Source of the DNA: Cerasicoccus sp. TK19100
GTDB taxonomy: Bacteria > Verrucomicrobiota > Verrucomicrobiia > Opitutales > Cerasicoccaceae
Length of the DNA: 64,000 nucleotides
NCBI RefSeq assembly: GCF_027257155.1
Contig: NZ_JAPWDU010000003.1
Coordinates: 1-64,000, forward strand
Reading direction: 5' to 3'
Part shown: one piece after another, positions 1-8,069 of the stretch
Layout: each line of letters opens with the position of its first letter
How positions within the stretch are numbered: position 1 is the first letter of the stretch
The notes under the pieces: generated by a model
What the model was told of the DNA's origin: nothing
Seen by the model: the letters and a program-made list of their open reading frames with translations, nothing else
Databases searched by the model: none
Translations under genes and position numbers: made by a program

Positions 1-60
1 CGTAAGCTCATCATCATGCTCAACGCCATCATCAAAAACCCAAACTATAAAATAGCATGA
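1..60 (+). pseudogene. C-terminal end of an IS110-family transposase (cut by window edge)
   Basis: The first 20 codons are open from the window edge and end at TGA (58-60). They read RKLIIMLNAIIKN followed by a short polar tail. This matches the conserved end of IS110/IS1111 transposases (pattern CMRKLLxxLNAMxK). Only the tail is visible, so it cannot be said whether the element is intact. IS110 elements usually lack terminal inverted repeats, so the right end of the element cannot be placed; bases 61-155 probably hold it. Typed as pseudogene only because it is partial here. Confidence 0.6.
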
Positions 61-209
61 GCCAAAACAAAGACAGTTGCTCCAGACACCCTGCCCGCCC
101 GACACCGGTGAAAACCGCGCCCCAACTACCTTCACGCGACTGAAACATTCCAAAAATGGGCTTTAACCCTCCCCAGAATCCGCTAGCTTCAGTGGTTTTT
201 TACGCCTCC

Positions 210-1436
210 ATGCCGTTGAATTTCTTCTCAAAAGCCAAAAACTCCATCGTCAAGCGTTGTCAGGACGACGATGTGACGCGGCTGCGCAAACGTTACAACC
301 CTTATTACCACACGTTTGAAACGCAGCGGGGCTCCCGGGTCATCCGGGACGGCAAGGAGTACGTCATGCTCTGCAGCAACGACTACCTCGGCCTGAGCAA
401 CCACCCCAAAGTTCTTGAGAACGCCAAGCGCGGCCTCGACGAATGGGGCAGCAGCACCACCGGTGCCCGCCTGGCCAACGGCTCACGCGGTTTCCACACC
501 GCGCTGGAGGAAAAGTTTGCTGCCTTCATCGGCAAGGAAGCCTGCCACATCAGCGTGGCTGGCTACATTTCGTGCATGTCTTCGGTGCAGTCCTTTGCGC
601 AAAAGGGCGACATCGTGCTCGTCGATAAAAATGTCCACAGCTCACTCTGGGCGGGCATCGGCCTGACCCAGGCTTCGGTGGAGCGCTTTTCGCACAACAA
701 CCCCGCCGACCTGAAGGACGTCATTTCGTTCGAGAAACCGGAGACGCCAAAGATCGTCGTTTTCGAGGGTGTTTATTCGATGGAAGGCCATGTAGGCCGT
801 GTCCCCGAATTGCTCAAGGCCTGCGAAGGCCACGACTGTTTCTTTGTCATGGACGACGCGCACGGCTTCGGCGTGATGGGTGAGCAAGGTCGCGGCACCG
901 CCAACCACTTTGGCCTGACCGACGAGATCGACGTCATCACCGGCAGTTTCTCCAAGTCCCTCAGCAGCACGGGCGGCTTCGTCGCCGGCTCGAAGGACGT
1001 CATCGAATACCTGCGCACCCACAGCAAGCAGACGATTTTCTCCGCCTCGATCAGCCCACCGCAGGCCTACGCGGCCTCGGCCTCGCTGGACATCCTGCAA
1101 AACGAGCCCGAGCACCATCAGCGCCTCTGGGAAAACACCCGCCGCTACAAGGAGATGCTCCGCAGCCTGGGCCTGGACATTTGGGAAAGCGAAACGCCCG
1201 CCGTGCCGATCATCATGGGCAAGAAGGAGAAGGCTTACCGCTTCTGGCAGGCCCTGCTCGAAAAGGGCGTCTTCACCGTAATTTCGATCGCCCCGGCCGT
1301 CCCCCCAGGCAAGGACCTGATCCGCACCAGCATCTCCGCCCGCCACACCGAGGAAGACCTGGAAATCGTCTTCGACGCCATGTCCTACGCGGCAAAAAAG
1401 GTCAAAGGCGCATCGACGTTTAGCTTCGGCTTTTAG
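210..1436 (+). CDS. PLP-dependent alpha-oxoamine synthase (BioF/Kbl/SPT-like)
   Basis: This is a fold-type I PLP enzyme of the alpha-oxoamine synthase family, which condenses an amino acid with an acyl-CoA with loss of CO2. Visible hallmarks are CSNDYLGLSNHP near the N-terminus, the glycine-rich TTGARLANGS segment, DDAHGFGVMG (cofactor-binding Asp/His) and TGSFSKSLSSTGG, whose Lys should form the Schiff base. The length of about 408 aa suits the family. An in-frame ATG at 156 would add 18 residues with no conserved features, so the ATG at 210 is preferred; neither has a good Shine-Dalgarno. No biotin or sphingolipid genes lie nearby, so the substrate (alanine, glycine or serine) cannot be assigned. 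It stands alone. Confidence 0.85.
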   Translation: MPLNFFSKAKNSIVKRCQDDDVTRLRKRYNPYYHTFETQRGSRVIRDGKEYVMLCSNDYLGLSNHPKVLENAKRGLDEWGSSTTGARLANGSRGFHTALEEKFAAFIGKEACHISVAGYISCMSSVQSFAQKGDIVLVDKNVHSSLWAGIGLTQASVERFSHNNPADLKDVISFEKPETPKIVVFEGVYSMEGHVGRVPELLKACEGHDCFFVMDDAHGFGVMGEQGRGTANHFGLTDEIDVITGSFSKSLSSTGGFVAGSKDVIEYLRTHSKQTIFSASISPPQAYAASASLDILQNEPEHHQRLWENTRRYKEMLRSLGLDIWESETPAVPIIMGKKEKAYRFWQALLEKGVFTVISIAPAVPPGKDLIRTSISARHTEEDLEIVFDAMSYAAKKVKGASTFSFGF

Positions 1437-1486
1437 GAAGCCGCTGGCGGAAAGAAGGCGACGTTGGCAGAACACGGAACGCTGGT

Positions 1487-1713
1487 GGAACGCGAACCTC
1501 TGTGTTCGCTTACGATCCGTCTAGAATGAGGTAGCGCGGAGCGTCCCCGCTCCGCAAGCAGTGGCAAGAGAGGAAATTTCGTTCGATAGGAGTTGGTTAG
1601 TGAAATTCACCTTACTCGAACCTTTGGACCGAAGTCTCATTTCTTGCGGAGCGAGGACGCTCCGCGCTACCTCAGAATCATCGATTATAGGCGAACACAG
1701 AGGTTCGCGTTCC
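1487..1713. repeat. Inverted-repeat element with paired hairpins (MITE/REP-like)
   Basis: The gap between the oxoamine synthase and the polymerase is filled by a symmetric element. A 23-bp perfect inverted repeat forms the outer ends (1487-1509 with 1691-1713). An inner 31-bp inverted repeat with one mismatch lies at 1528-1558 and 1643-1673. Each inner arm is itself a hairpin, GCGGAGCG paired with CGCTCCGC around a 3-4 base loop. The centre (1559-1642) shows no conserved coding signal. The arrangement suggests a non-autonomous mobile element or a REP doublet. No target-site duplication was identified by eye. Confidence 0.75.
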
Positions 1714-1820
1714 CGCCACTCCACGTCATTTTGCCGCGCTCTTATAAGTGCTCAAATTAACACTGAATAAATTTGCAATTATCCGCCGCCCGATGTAGCA
1801 TGCGCCCATTCTTTTCGGCC

Positions 1821-3056
1821 ATGTCCTTGCGGTTTATCTTTGTCGACCTCGACTCCTACTTTGCCTCCTGCGAGCAGCAGCGTGACCCTGCGCTACGCGG
1901 GCGGCCAGTGGGCGTGGTCCCCATGATGACGGACTCCACTTGCTGCATTGCCGCAAGCTATGAGGCCAAGGCCTTCGGCGTGAAGACCGGCACGAATGTC
2001 CGCGAGGCGCGCTGGTTGTGCCCGCAAATTAAATTCGTCGAAGCCGGACACGCGAACTATGTAGATATCCACAACCGCATTACCAAAGCAGTGGAGCATG
2101 ATTGCCTGCCGGAAATCAATATCCGCTCCATCGACGAATTTTGCGCCGTCATCCCGCCCAGTTGGTGCAACGAACGCGACGCCCGCGCGCTCGCGGGCCG
2201 CATCCGGGAGACCATTACCCGCGTCGCTGGCGAATGCGTGACGTGCTCCATCGGCATTGGGCCCAACGTGTTTTTGGCCAAGATGGGCAGCGGCATGAAC
2301 AAGCCGCGTGGACTGACTTTCCTCCACGCCGACAACCTGCCCGGCCCGCTGGAGGCGCTGGATCTGTCCGACATTTATGGCGTCGGCAAACGCATGCACC
2401 AGCGCCTGCTGCGCCGCGGCGTGCGCTCGATCCGCGACCTCTACGACTGCAACCGCGCCAAGATGCACTCCATCTGGGGCGGTATTGAGGGCGACCGCAT
2501 GTATGCCGAGCTACGCGGCGAGATCATTGAGCACGCTGAAACGGTGCGCCGCCAGGTGAGCCATTCACACGTGCTTCCGCCCAGACTACGCAACCGCGAG
2601 GACGCCTTTGCCGTAATTCACCGGCTCACGCAAAAGGCCGCCATGCGCCTGCGCAAGCTAGACCACTACGCCGGCAGTTTGTCCATCGGCGTGCGGCTGG
2701 GCTTCGACAACCGCTGGGGCCGCGAAACGCGATTTTTCCCGACGCAGGAGAGCCGCATTTTTCTGCGCGAGCTCAGGAAGCTCTGGTCGCAAATCCCCGA
2801 CGACGCCCCCGAGCCGTGCAAGGTGAGCGTGGTCCTCGGCGAGCTCGTTTCCTCGACCAACTACACCAACCCGCTCTTCACCGAGATGAACAACCCCCGC
2901 AACGTAAAGCTAGACCAAGCCATGGACGCTCTTAATAAACGCTTTGGCGCGAAGACGCTCTACTACGCCGGCGGCCACAAGGCCCGCGACGAGACCCCGA
3001 TGCGCATCGCCTTCCAACACATTCCCGATCTGGAAACGGAGAATGATCAGGCGTGA
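1821..3056 (+). CDS. Y-family translesion DNA polymerase (DinB/UmuC-like)
   Basis: The N-terminus RFIFVDLDSYFASCEQ carries the first metal-binding Asp, and SIDEF supplies the second acidic pair of the Y-family palm (the usual SxDE motif). TCSIGIGPNVFLAKMGSGMNKPRG follows, as in DinB/UmuC. A helix-hairpin-helix-like stretch (DIYGVGKRMHQRLLRRG) and a little-finger domain complete about 411 residues. The catalytic residues are present, so it is not the inactive ImuB type. The ATG at 1821 places the first Asp at the usual distance from the start; ATG 1800 and TTG 1773 are possible alternatives. No imuA, dnaE2 or umuD-like gene is adjacent. The role is inferred to be lesion bypass synthesis. It converges on the next gene. 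Confidence 0.85.
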   Translation: MSLRFIFVDLDSYFASCEQQRDPALRGRPVGVVPMMTDSTCCIAASYEAKAFGVKTGTNVREARWLCPQIKFVEAGHANYVDIHNRITKAVEHDCLPEINIRSIDEFCAVIPPSWCNERDARALAGRIRETITRVAGECVTCSIGIGPNVFLAKMGSGMNKPRGLTFLHADNLPGPLEALDLSDIYGVGKRMHQRLLRRGVRSIRDLYDCNRAKMHSIWGGIEGDRMYAELRGEIIEHAETVRRQVSHSHVLPPRLRNREDAFAVIHRLTQKAAMRLRKLDHYAGSLSIGVRLGFDNRWGRETRFFPTQESRIFLRELRKLWSQIPDDAPEPCKVSVVLGELVSSTNYTNPLFTEMNNPRNVKLDQAMDALNKRFGAKTLYYAGGHKARDETPMRIAFQHIPDLETENDQA

Positions 3057-3076
3057 GGCTTGAACTATCGCGGCAT

Positions 3077-3808
3077 TTAAAAACACCCGCCGCGAAAACG
3101 CCGCTCGGAAAATTTCTCAGTGTCGATTTTAACGACCTCCCCGTAGCCGGTAACGACTTGGACTTGCTCGCTCTCGCGCGTGATCTGCAACGACGAATAA
3201 TCCTCGCCCGCCACCTGCCGCAGGTTTTTAAAAGCGGTGAGTAGCATGGTCCGGTTGTTGCTCGAATCCCTCATAAACGGATCAAAGATGCCCGCTTCTT
3301 TCACGGCGGGGTCCAGCTTCTCATAATCCGAAACAAGGTCCTGAAACGTTACCACCGTCACTGCGTCGCGCCGCATTTTTTCATGCGCCGCCATGACCAG
3401 CAAATTCAGGTTTTCCGCAATCGCGCCGGAGCCCTTCCCCGTCAGTTTTCCGTTACTCTCAATGTCGCCAATGGTCAAAGCCATCCGGTGCTGCGGCCGC
3501 TCACTTACCGAGGCACCACCATGCAGGTGGATGCGGTATTGCACGCCGTCGCGCTCCAGTTCGACGAACGAGGAATCCTTCTGCGCCATGACGCGCCGCA
3601 CACGAAAGTCATCGATGAGCGAATCTTGTCGCACGCGGTAACGCAGGCCGTAATCGAGGTCTTCCACAATGGCTTCGGCGTCGTCATCAATGCGCATCAG
3701 CCCCACCAATCGAAAGCACGACGCCGACTGCACGCTAGCCCCCTCATCCGCTGCATAGAGCGGGTAAAATACCCCTAATAGGATAAGCGATAACAGGGCC
3801 GCTTTCAT
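3077..3808 (-). CDS. Secreted protein of unknown function, paralogue 1
   Basis: A 243-residue protein with a clear signal peptide (MKAALLSLILLGVFYPLYA, then acidic residues). I do not recognise a family. It is a clear paralogue of the next upstream gene: both carry LVGL(M/L)R(I/V)DDD, a following (F/L)RYRV-type strand, FVELER/YVELER, and near the C-terminus AGE(D/N)YSS plus a VVT-YGE motif. The central segment is helical. This suggests a duplicated periplasmic or surface protein with a beta-rich N-terminal half. It ends 20 bp from the convergent polymerase gene. Confidence 0.7.
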   Translation of the reverse strand: MKAALLSLILLGVFYPLYAADEGASVQSASCFRLVGLMRIDDDAEAIVEDLDYGLRYRVRQDSLIDDFRVRRVMAQKDSSFVELERDGVQYRIHLHGGASVSERPQHRMALTIGDIESNGKLTGKGSGAIAENLNLLVMAAHEKMRRDAVTVVTFQDLVSDYEKLDPAVKEAGIFDPFMRDSSNNRTMLLTAFKNLRQVAGEDYSSLQITRESEQVQVVTGYGEVVKIDTEKFSERRFRGGCF

Positions 3809-3827
3809 TAGGTATTAATATCACCTT

Positions 3828-3854
3828 CGCTGCCAACGCGCATCGTTGGCAGCG
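3828..3854 (-). terminator. Strong hairpin between the two paralogues
   Basis: A perfect 11-bp stem (3828-3838 with 3844-3854) encloses a 5-base loop. It lies just after the stop of the upstream paralogue (3862) and about 20 bp before the start of the downstream one. No long T tract follows in either direction, so it may be a weak or factor-assisted terminator, or an attenuating hairpin in the leader of the second gene. Confidence 0.45.
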
Positions 3855-3861
3855 GAAATTA

Positions 3862-4632
3862 TTAATGCGTAATCTCCACAGGGGTCGCATTGATGTCCAC
3901 GTCAAAGTCCGCATTCACGACTGGTGCATTATTTGTCAGGACCGAATATTCAACCGTTTCACCATAACGTGTAACAACGCTGAAATGAAAAGTATCCTGA
4001 GTAAAACGAAAGCTGGAATAGTTCTCACCAGCAATTGCGGTTAACTCATGAAAAGCTTCAAAAGTATGTCTGAATTGAATGAACTCGCTATAGAGAGTTT
4101 CCATGCCTGCGTTCATAATGGTTGCCTTAGTCCGTTGATAATCCGCTTCCAAATCGGCAAAGGTCGCCGTGTTTATATTTTCACGATCTAATTTTTCTAA
4201 TGCGGCGTCGATGAGGTTTCTCAAATTTTGCTCAATATGGTCCCGCCCTTGCGGTGTCAACGAACCATCTTCATTGATGAAACCCGCCTCGACGCTCGCG
4301 AGGTGTGCTGACTCCACATCATCCGTTTTCACGCGCTTCAGGCCAACGCGATAGGCATTCCCGGCGCGCTCCAGCTCCACATAGGATTCGCGTCCATTCA
4401 GCGCCAAGCGGACAACCTTGTAGCCGTCTAGCTCATCATCCGCCGATACGCGGAAACGCGCATGGTCTTTGTCGCGCTCAATGATCGCAACCACGTCATC
4501 ATCGACGCGCAGTAAGCCCACCAGGTGATAATCGCCCAGCGGCTGCAGGAAGCGGAAGCTGGTATTGAAATCATAGCCCAACAGCAGGGAGGCATTCATC
4601 AGCGCCAATAGCGAGAGCAGGACCACTTTCAT
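3862..4632 (-). CDS. Secreted protein of unknown function, paralogue 2
   Basis: 256 residues with a signal peptide (MKVVLLSLLALMNASLLLG). Shared blocks with the downstream paralogue are HLVGLLRVDDDVVAI, SYVELERAGNAYRVGL, DLEADY, IAGENYSSFRF and VVTRYGETVEY. No catalytic motif or known domain is recognised. The two genes probably form a two-gene unit read leftward, separated by a strong hairpin. It diverges from the DUF4126 gene across a 125-bp region that contains an 8-bp inverted repeat (4662-4669 with 4697-4704). Confidence 0.7.
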   Translation of the reverse strand: MKVVLLSLLALMNASLLLGYDFNTSFRFLQPLGDYHLVGLLRVDDDVVAIIERDKDHARFRVSADDELDGYKVVRLALNGRESYVELERAGNAYRVGLKRVKTDDVESAHLASVEAGFINEDGSLTPQGRDHIEQNLRNLIDAALEKLDRENINTATFADLEADYQRTKATIMNAGMETLYSEFIQFRHTFEAFHELTAIAGENYSSFRFTQDTFHFSVVTRYGETVEYSVLTNNAPVVNADFDVDINATPVEITH

Positions 4633-4661
4633 CGAATAATAATATCACACAAGACACGCGC

Positions 4662-4704
4662 TTGTTCCCGAAATATGCGCATCAACGGCAGCGCGTGGGA
4701 ACAA
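4662..4704. promoter_or_regulatory. Inverted repeat in a divergent intergenic region
   Basis: TTGTTCCC (4662-4669) and GGGAACAA (4697-4704) form a perfect 8-bp inverted repeat with a 27-base spacer, between two divergent genes. It could be a regulator site or a weak cruciform. No regulator can be named. Confidence 0.25.
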
Positions 4705-4757
4705 AGGCCCGCATTTTTCAGTCTTTCCCCGTGGATAAAAATTCATAGCATTGCGGC

Positions 4758-5411
4758 ATGGATACGGACACAATCAGTCAAGGACTGGCGATACTGATGG
4801 GCATTGGCCTGGCGGCGGCCTGTGGCTTTCGCGTGTTCGTGCCCTTGTTTGTCGCCAGCCTCGCGGCCAATGCGGACATCAATACGATCGGCGGCGAAAA
4901 CATCCAGCAACTGCTTGGGCAGGACTTTGAATGGCTCGGCAGCACACCGGTCACGATCGCCCTCGGCGTGGCGACCGCCGTGGAAATTGCCGCGTATTAT
5001 ATCCCGTGGGTCGACAACATGCTGGACTCCATCGCGAGCCCGGCGGCGGTCATCGCGGGCACGTTTGTCACCGCAGCCGTGATGCCGGACTTCCTCGGCG
5101 GCGGGGCCACGCAATGGTTCACCGCAATGATCATCGGTGGCGGCACGGCGGGCGCGGTGCAGACGGCATCCGTCGTCACCCGAGGTGCCTCGACAGCGAC
5201 CACCGGTGGCGCGGGTAACCCCATTATCTCCACTGCCGAGCTGGGTGGCTCGATCATGACGGCAATCCTCGCGATCCTGGTTCCCGTCATCGCGGGCATT
5301 GTGCTGATCGTGATTTTCTTCTTCGTGATTCGGACGATTCTCCGCTATTTCAAGCGCCGCGCTCAGGCCAAGCCAGTCAGCCAAGCCACCACGCCTCAGA
5401 CCCACGGCTAA
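4758..5411 (+). CDS. DUF4126 family membrane protein
   Basis: 217 residues with a hydrophobic start (GLAILMGIGLAAACGFRVFVPLF), several glycine/alanine-rich membrane segments (ALGVATAVEIAAYYIPWVDN, the PAAVIAGTFVTAAVMPDF region, the MIIGGGTAGAVQTASV region) and a final strong helix near residues 175-200, followed by a basic tail (RTILRYFKRRAQAK). The internally repeated small-residue helices and the WVDN(M/L)LD segment fit DUF4126. Function is unknown. It is probably a single-gene unit. Confidence 0.75.
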   Translation: MDTDTISQGLAILMGIGLAAACGFRVFVPLFVASLAANADINTIGGENIQQLLGQDFEWLGSTPVTIALGVATAVEIAAYYIPWVDNMLDSIASPAAVIAGTFVTAAVMPDFLGGGATQWFTAMIIGGGTAGAVQTASVVTRGASTATTGGAGNPIISTAELGGSIMTAILAILVPVIAGIVLIVIFFFVIRTILRYFKRRAQAKPVSQATTPQTHG

Positions 5412-5470
5412 AATAGCCTGAGATAGGGCGTGCCCGGCGATTCAGTCGGTCAGGTTAGAGGAAACCGTTT

Positions 5471-6802
5471 CTAGCGCCCGGCGGGTGCCAGTTTGCGTTG
5501 CGGATTTTCCATCCAGCAGCAGGCGATGAAAAAGCCACAGGCGGCAACAATGCTCGCCCAGTAGGCCCAGCCGTAGTCGCCGGTTAACCATTCGCACAGG
5601 TCGAAGAACACCGGCCCCAGAGCGCTGGTCACGACGAGCAGCGACATCACCCAGCTACTGATATTGCCCAGGTGACGGAGGCCAAAATACCGGGGCCACG
5701 TCACCGTGAGCAGCGTTCCGTAGGTGCCCCAGCTAACCCCGAAGCCCGCGACAAAGATCACCTTGGCCCAAGCCTCAGGCAGGTTCATAAACCCGAACAG
5801 CCCCAGGGCCATACCAAAGGTCGTGATCAGGTAGCAATACTTCAGGCGGAAACGGCTCGTCATCCAACCAATAACAAAGCTCACCGGGATGTTAATCAGC
5901 ACCGTCTGCGCGATGAGCGAGTACAGCGCCTCCGCGTCCATGCCCAGCTGCCCCGCAATTGTCGAGGCGTGAAACCCGATGGCCGTGCCAACGAACCCAT
6001 TGAGGCATATCGCCAGCGAGAAGACCCAAAATGGCCAGGTCCGCAGCGCCTCGGGCACGGTGAAATCCCGATGCGTCACAAATTCAGCATCCACCTTTTT
6101 GCTCGAAGCCGTCTTGCCGTCGTCAATCTCCAGCCCGCATTCCTCGGGATTATCCCGGAATACGAGCCAGCAAAACAGCGAGCAGAAGAAAAACATAAAC
6201 AGCGCCATGCCGATCCAGGCCTGCCGCCAGCCGCCGGACAAATCGATCACCCAGGATAAAATCAGCAGGGCCGAGGTAAACGCCACGGCCACCGGCACCC
6301 CACTAATCGCGCTGGCCAAGCCACGGCGGCGGTCAAACCACTTGCCAATCATCATGCGCGAAACGATCGACAGCACCCCCTGCCCCCAAAAGCGGATCAG
6401 GAAAAATCCCAGCACCATCAGCGGCATGGCGAGCCAAAAGGTCGTCTGCCCGGCCAGCGCCAGAACGATACGGTCCACCTGCGAAATAAACAACAACGAC
6501 ACACCCAGCGCGAGCGAGGCCATCACCCCCGTCTTGCGCGCGCCCATACGGTCGAAAAGCCCGCCCAGCGTGGGCAGGGTCAACCCCGAGGCAATCGTCC
6601 CGATCATGTAAGCAATGCTCAGGTCCATACTTTCGATCCCCAGCGCCTCTAGCATATAGGGCTTAAACGGGCCGACACCCGCCGTCTGCCCCGGCAGGCT
6701 GAAGAGCATCGCCGCCGTGCACCCGGCCACAATCACCCAGCCGTAGAAAAACGGAAAAGCACTGGGCCGGAAGGGCGCGTTCGGATCAAACAGTCGTTTC
6801 AT
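5471..6802 (-). CDS. Major facilitator superfamily transporter
   Basis: 443 residues with about 12 predicted membrane segments. The N-terminal half has FYGWVIVAGCTAAMLFSLPGQTAGVGPF and, between helices 2 and 3, the MFS signature GGLFDRMGARKTG (G-x3-D-R-x-G-R-R/K type). The middle cytoplasmic loop (DNPEECGLEIDDGKTASSKK) separates the two six-helix bundles. The N-terminal pattern resembles oxalate/formate-type and monocarboxylate-type MFS carriers, but the substrate cannot be deduced. The gene appears to be transcribed alone. Confidence 0.8.
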   Translation of the reverse strand: MKRLFDPNAPFRPSAFPFFYGWVIVAGCTAAMLFSLPGQTAGVGPFKPYMLEALGIESMDLSIAYMIGTIASGLTLPTLGGLFDRMGARKTGVMASLALGVSLLFISQVDRIVLALAGQTTFWLAMPLMVLGFFLIRFWGQGVLSIVSRMMIGKWFDRRRGLASAISGVPVAVAFTSALLILSWVIDLSGGWRQAWIGMALFMFFFCSLFCWLVFRDNPEECGLEIDDGKTASSKKVDAEFVTHRDFTVPEALRTWPFWVFSLAICLNGFVGTAIGFHASTIAGQLGMDAEALYSLIAQTVLINIPVSFVIGWMTSRFRLKYCYLITTFGMALGLFGFMNLPEAWAKVIFVAGFGVSWGTYGTLLTVTWPRYFGLRHLGNISSWVMSLLVVTSALGPVFFDLCEWLTGDYGWAYWASIVAACGFFIACCWMENPQRKLAPAGR

Positions 6803-6895
6803 TCAAAGACCGTGAACCTACCCGCTTCACTTACCAGCACAACCCGCGAATCAAATTTTTCGCGCCCTCTGCGGCCTGTTGTGGCCGCACCGGAC

Positions 6896-7297
6896 TTAAT
6901 CGTAATAACTCGGAGGGAGCAGCCGGCCGCCAAAGAAAAAGACGACCATCATCATGTTGGCCAGCAGACCGAGGCGGATGGCGGTTTCCACCGTCATCAG
7001 GACCAGCGCCCATTTGAGCCCGCATACGCGACGCAGCGCAAAGCCGCCAATCGACACCATCAGCATCAGGGCGCCCTGCAGGCCTCCGCGCGGATCGAAC
7101 ACCAGCGCCACCATGTAGAGCCACATGATGCCCATGCCCGCCAGCCACAGCAACACCGCCCAGGAGGGCAGGCGGCGGTCACCGTCGACCGGGTGCACGC
7201 CTTTGCGAATTTGCTTCACCCCGATAAAGCGCTCCGACACGAGCAATTGCACGATGTCGATCACCATAATCAAGGGGGCCAAATAGATCAGTAGCAT
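6896..7297 (-). CDS. Small membrane protein of unknown function
   Basis: 133 residues with roughly four hydrophobic helices (residues 2-18, 46-68, 75-90, 100-125) and a short basic loop containing IRKGVHPVDGDRRLP. No family is recognised. It diverges from the TetR gene, leaving about 136 bp between this start and the preferred TetR start, so the TetR operator there may also affect it. The long hydrophobic reading frame supports it as real. Confidence 0.55.
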   Translation of the reverse strand: MLLIYLAPLIMVIDIVQLLVSERFIGVKQIRKGVHPVDGDRRLPSWAVLLWLAGMGIMWLYMVALVFDPRGGLQGALMLMVSIGGFALRRVCGLKWALVLMTVETAIRLGLLANMMMVVFFFGGRLLPPSYYD

Positions 7298-7406
7298 GGG
7301 TCTGTCGGTCTGCGAGTTGGGAGTGTGGCTCCAGCGTCGCGTTTTCTGGTGGGCGGGTCAAATGCCGGTTGAAATTTTTTCCATTTGCACATTTGACAAG
7401 CTACGT

Positions 7407-7428
7407 GGTTTAAACAGACGTTTGAAAC
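7407..7428. promoter_or_regulatory. Candidate TetR-family operator
   Basis: GGTTTAAAC (7407-7415) and GTTTGAAAC (7420-7428) form an imperfect inverted repeat around AGAC, with 7 of 9 pairs complementary. It sits only 5 bp upstream of the TetR start codon. Position and dimension fit autoregulation of the efflux operon, with possible effect on the divergent small membrane gene. This is inference from symmetry only. Confidence 0.4.
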
Positions 7429-7433
7429 GAAAA

Positions 7434-8069
7434 ATGGAGGCATTAGACACCAGACATCGTATTTTACTGACGGCCGAACGATTCTACGCCGAGCGCGGCT
7501 TCGACGGCACGTCGATGCGTAGCTTAACTGAGGACGCCGGCGTCAACCTGGCTGCCGTTAACTATCACTTCGGCTCGAAAAAAGCGCTGATGTGGGAAAT
7601 GTTTCGCGCCAAAATCGTCCCGCTCAACACCGAACGCATCCGCCTGCTCGACGCCGCGCAAGCCAAGCCCGGCGGCGCGACGCTGGAGGACATTTTCGAC
7701 GCCCTGCTCCGCCCAATGTTCGAGGTGGCCAAAGGCCCCGACGGCCCCAACATCATTCTCCTGCGCATGGTCGGCCGCCTCTTCTCGGAGTCCGAAGAGT
7801 TCTGGGAGCAGCTGCACGAGGAATTTTTTGTCGACCTGTCCGCCCGCTTCATTGAGGCCGTTCAGGCCGCCGCACCCGATGTGGAGCCCGAGTCGCTCGC
7901 TTGGCGTTTTCACTTCTCCATCGGGGCCATGCTCGGCGCGCTGCTGATGCACCACCCCAAGAAGTGCAACCACGCGGAGATCGATATCAATAACTTGGAC
8001 CTCTCCTGCAAAAAGCTATGCAGCTATATGTGCGCGGGCTTCCGCGGCATGGAGGACAGCGCTTCGTGA
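7434..8069 (+). CDS. TetR/AcrR family regulator of the RND efflux operon
   Basis: 211 residues from the ATG at 7434. The N-terminal helix-turn-helix is clear: TRHRILLTAERFYAERGFDGTSMRSLTEDAGVN, then LAAVNYHFGSKKALMWEMF, the TetR recognition helix signature. The C-terminal ligand/dimer domain is typical of regulators beside RND pumps. The frame extends upstream to 7296, but those residues are not TetR-like and would run through the candidate operator, so the later start is chosen. The stop overlaps the GTG start of the outer membrane gene, indicating co-transcription. Confidence 0.88.
   Translation: MEALDTRHRILLTAERFYAERGFDGTSMRSLTEDAGVNLAAVNYHFGSKKALMWEMFRAKIVPLNTERIRLLDAAQAKPGGATLEDIFDALLRPMFEVAKGPDGPNIILLRMVGRLFSESEEFWEQLHEEFFVDLSARFIEAVQAAAPDVEPESLAWRFHFSIGAMLGALLMHHPKKCNHAEIDINNLDLSCKKLCSYMCAGFRGMEDSAS

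Noticed and set aside
642-1475. 277-residue frame antisense to the oxoamine synthase
   Set aside because: The sense frame holds all PLP enzyme motifs; the antisense frame has none.
1561-1770. Small forward frame within the first inverted-repeat element
   Set aside because: It is made of repeat arms, has no motif and no ribosome binding site.
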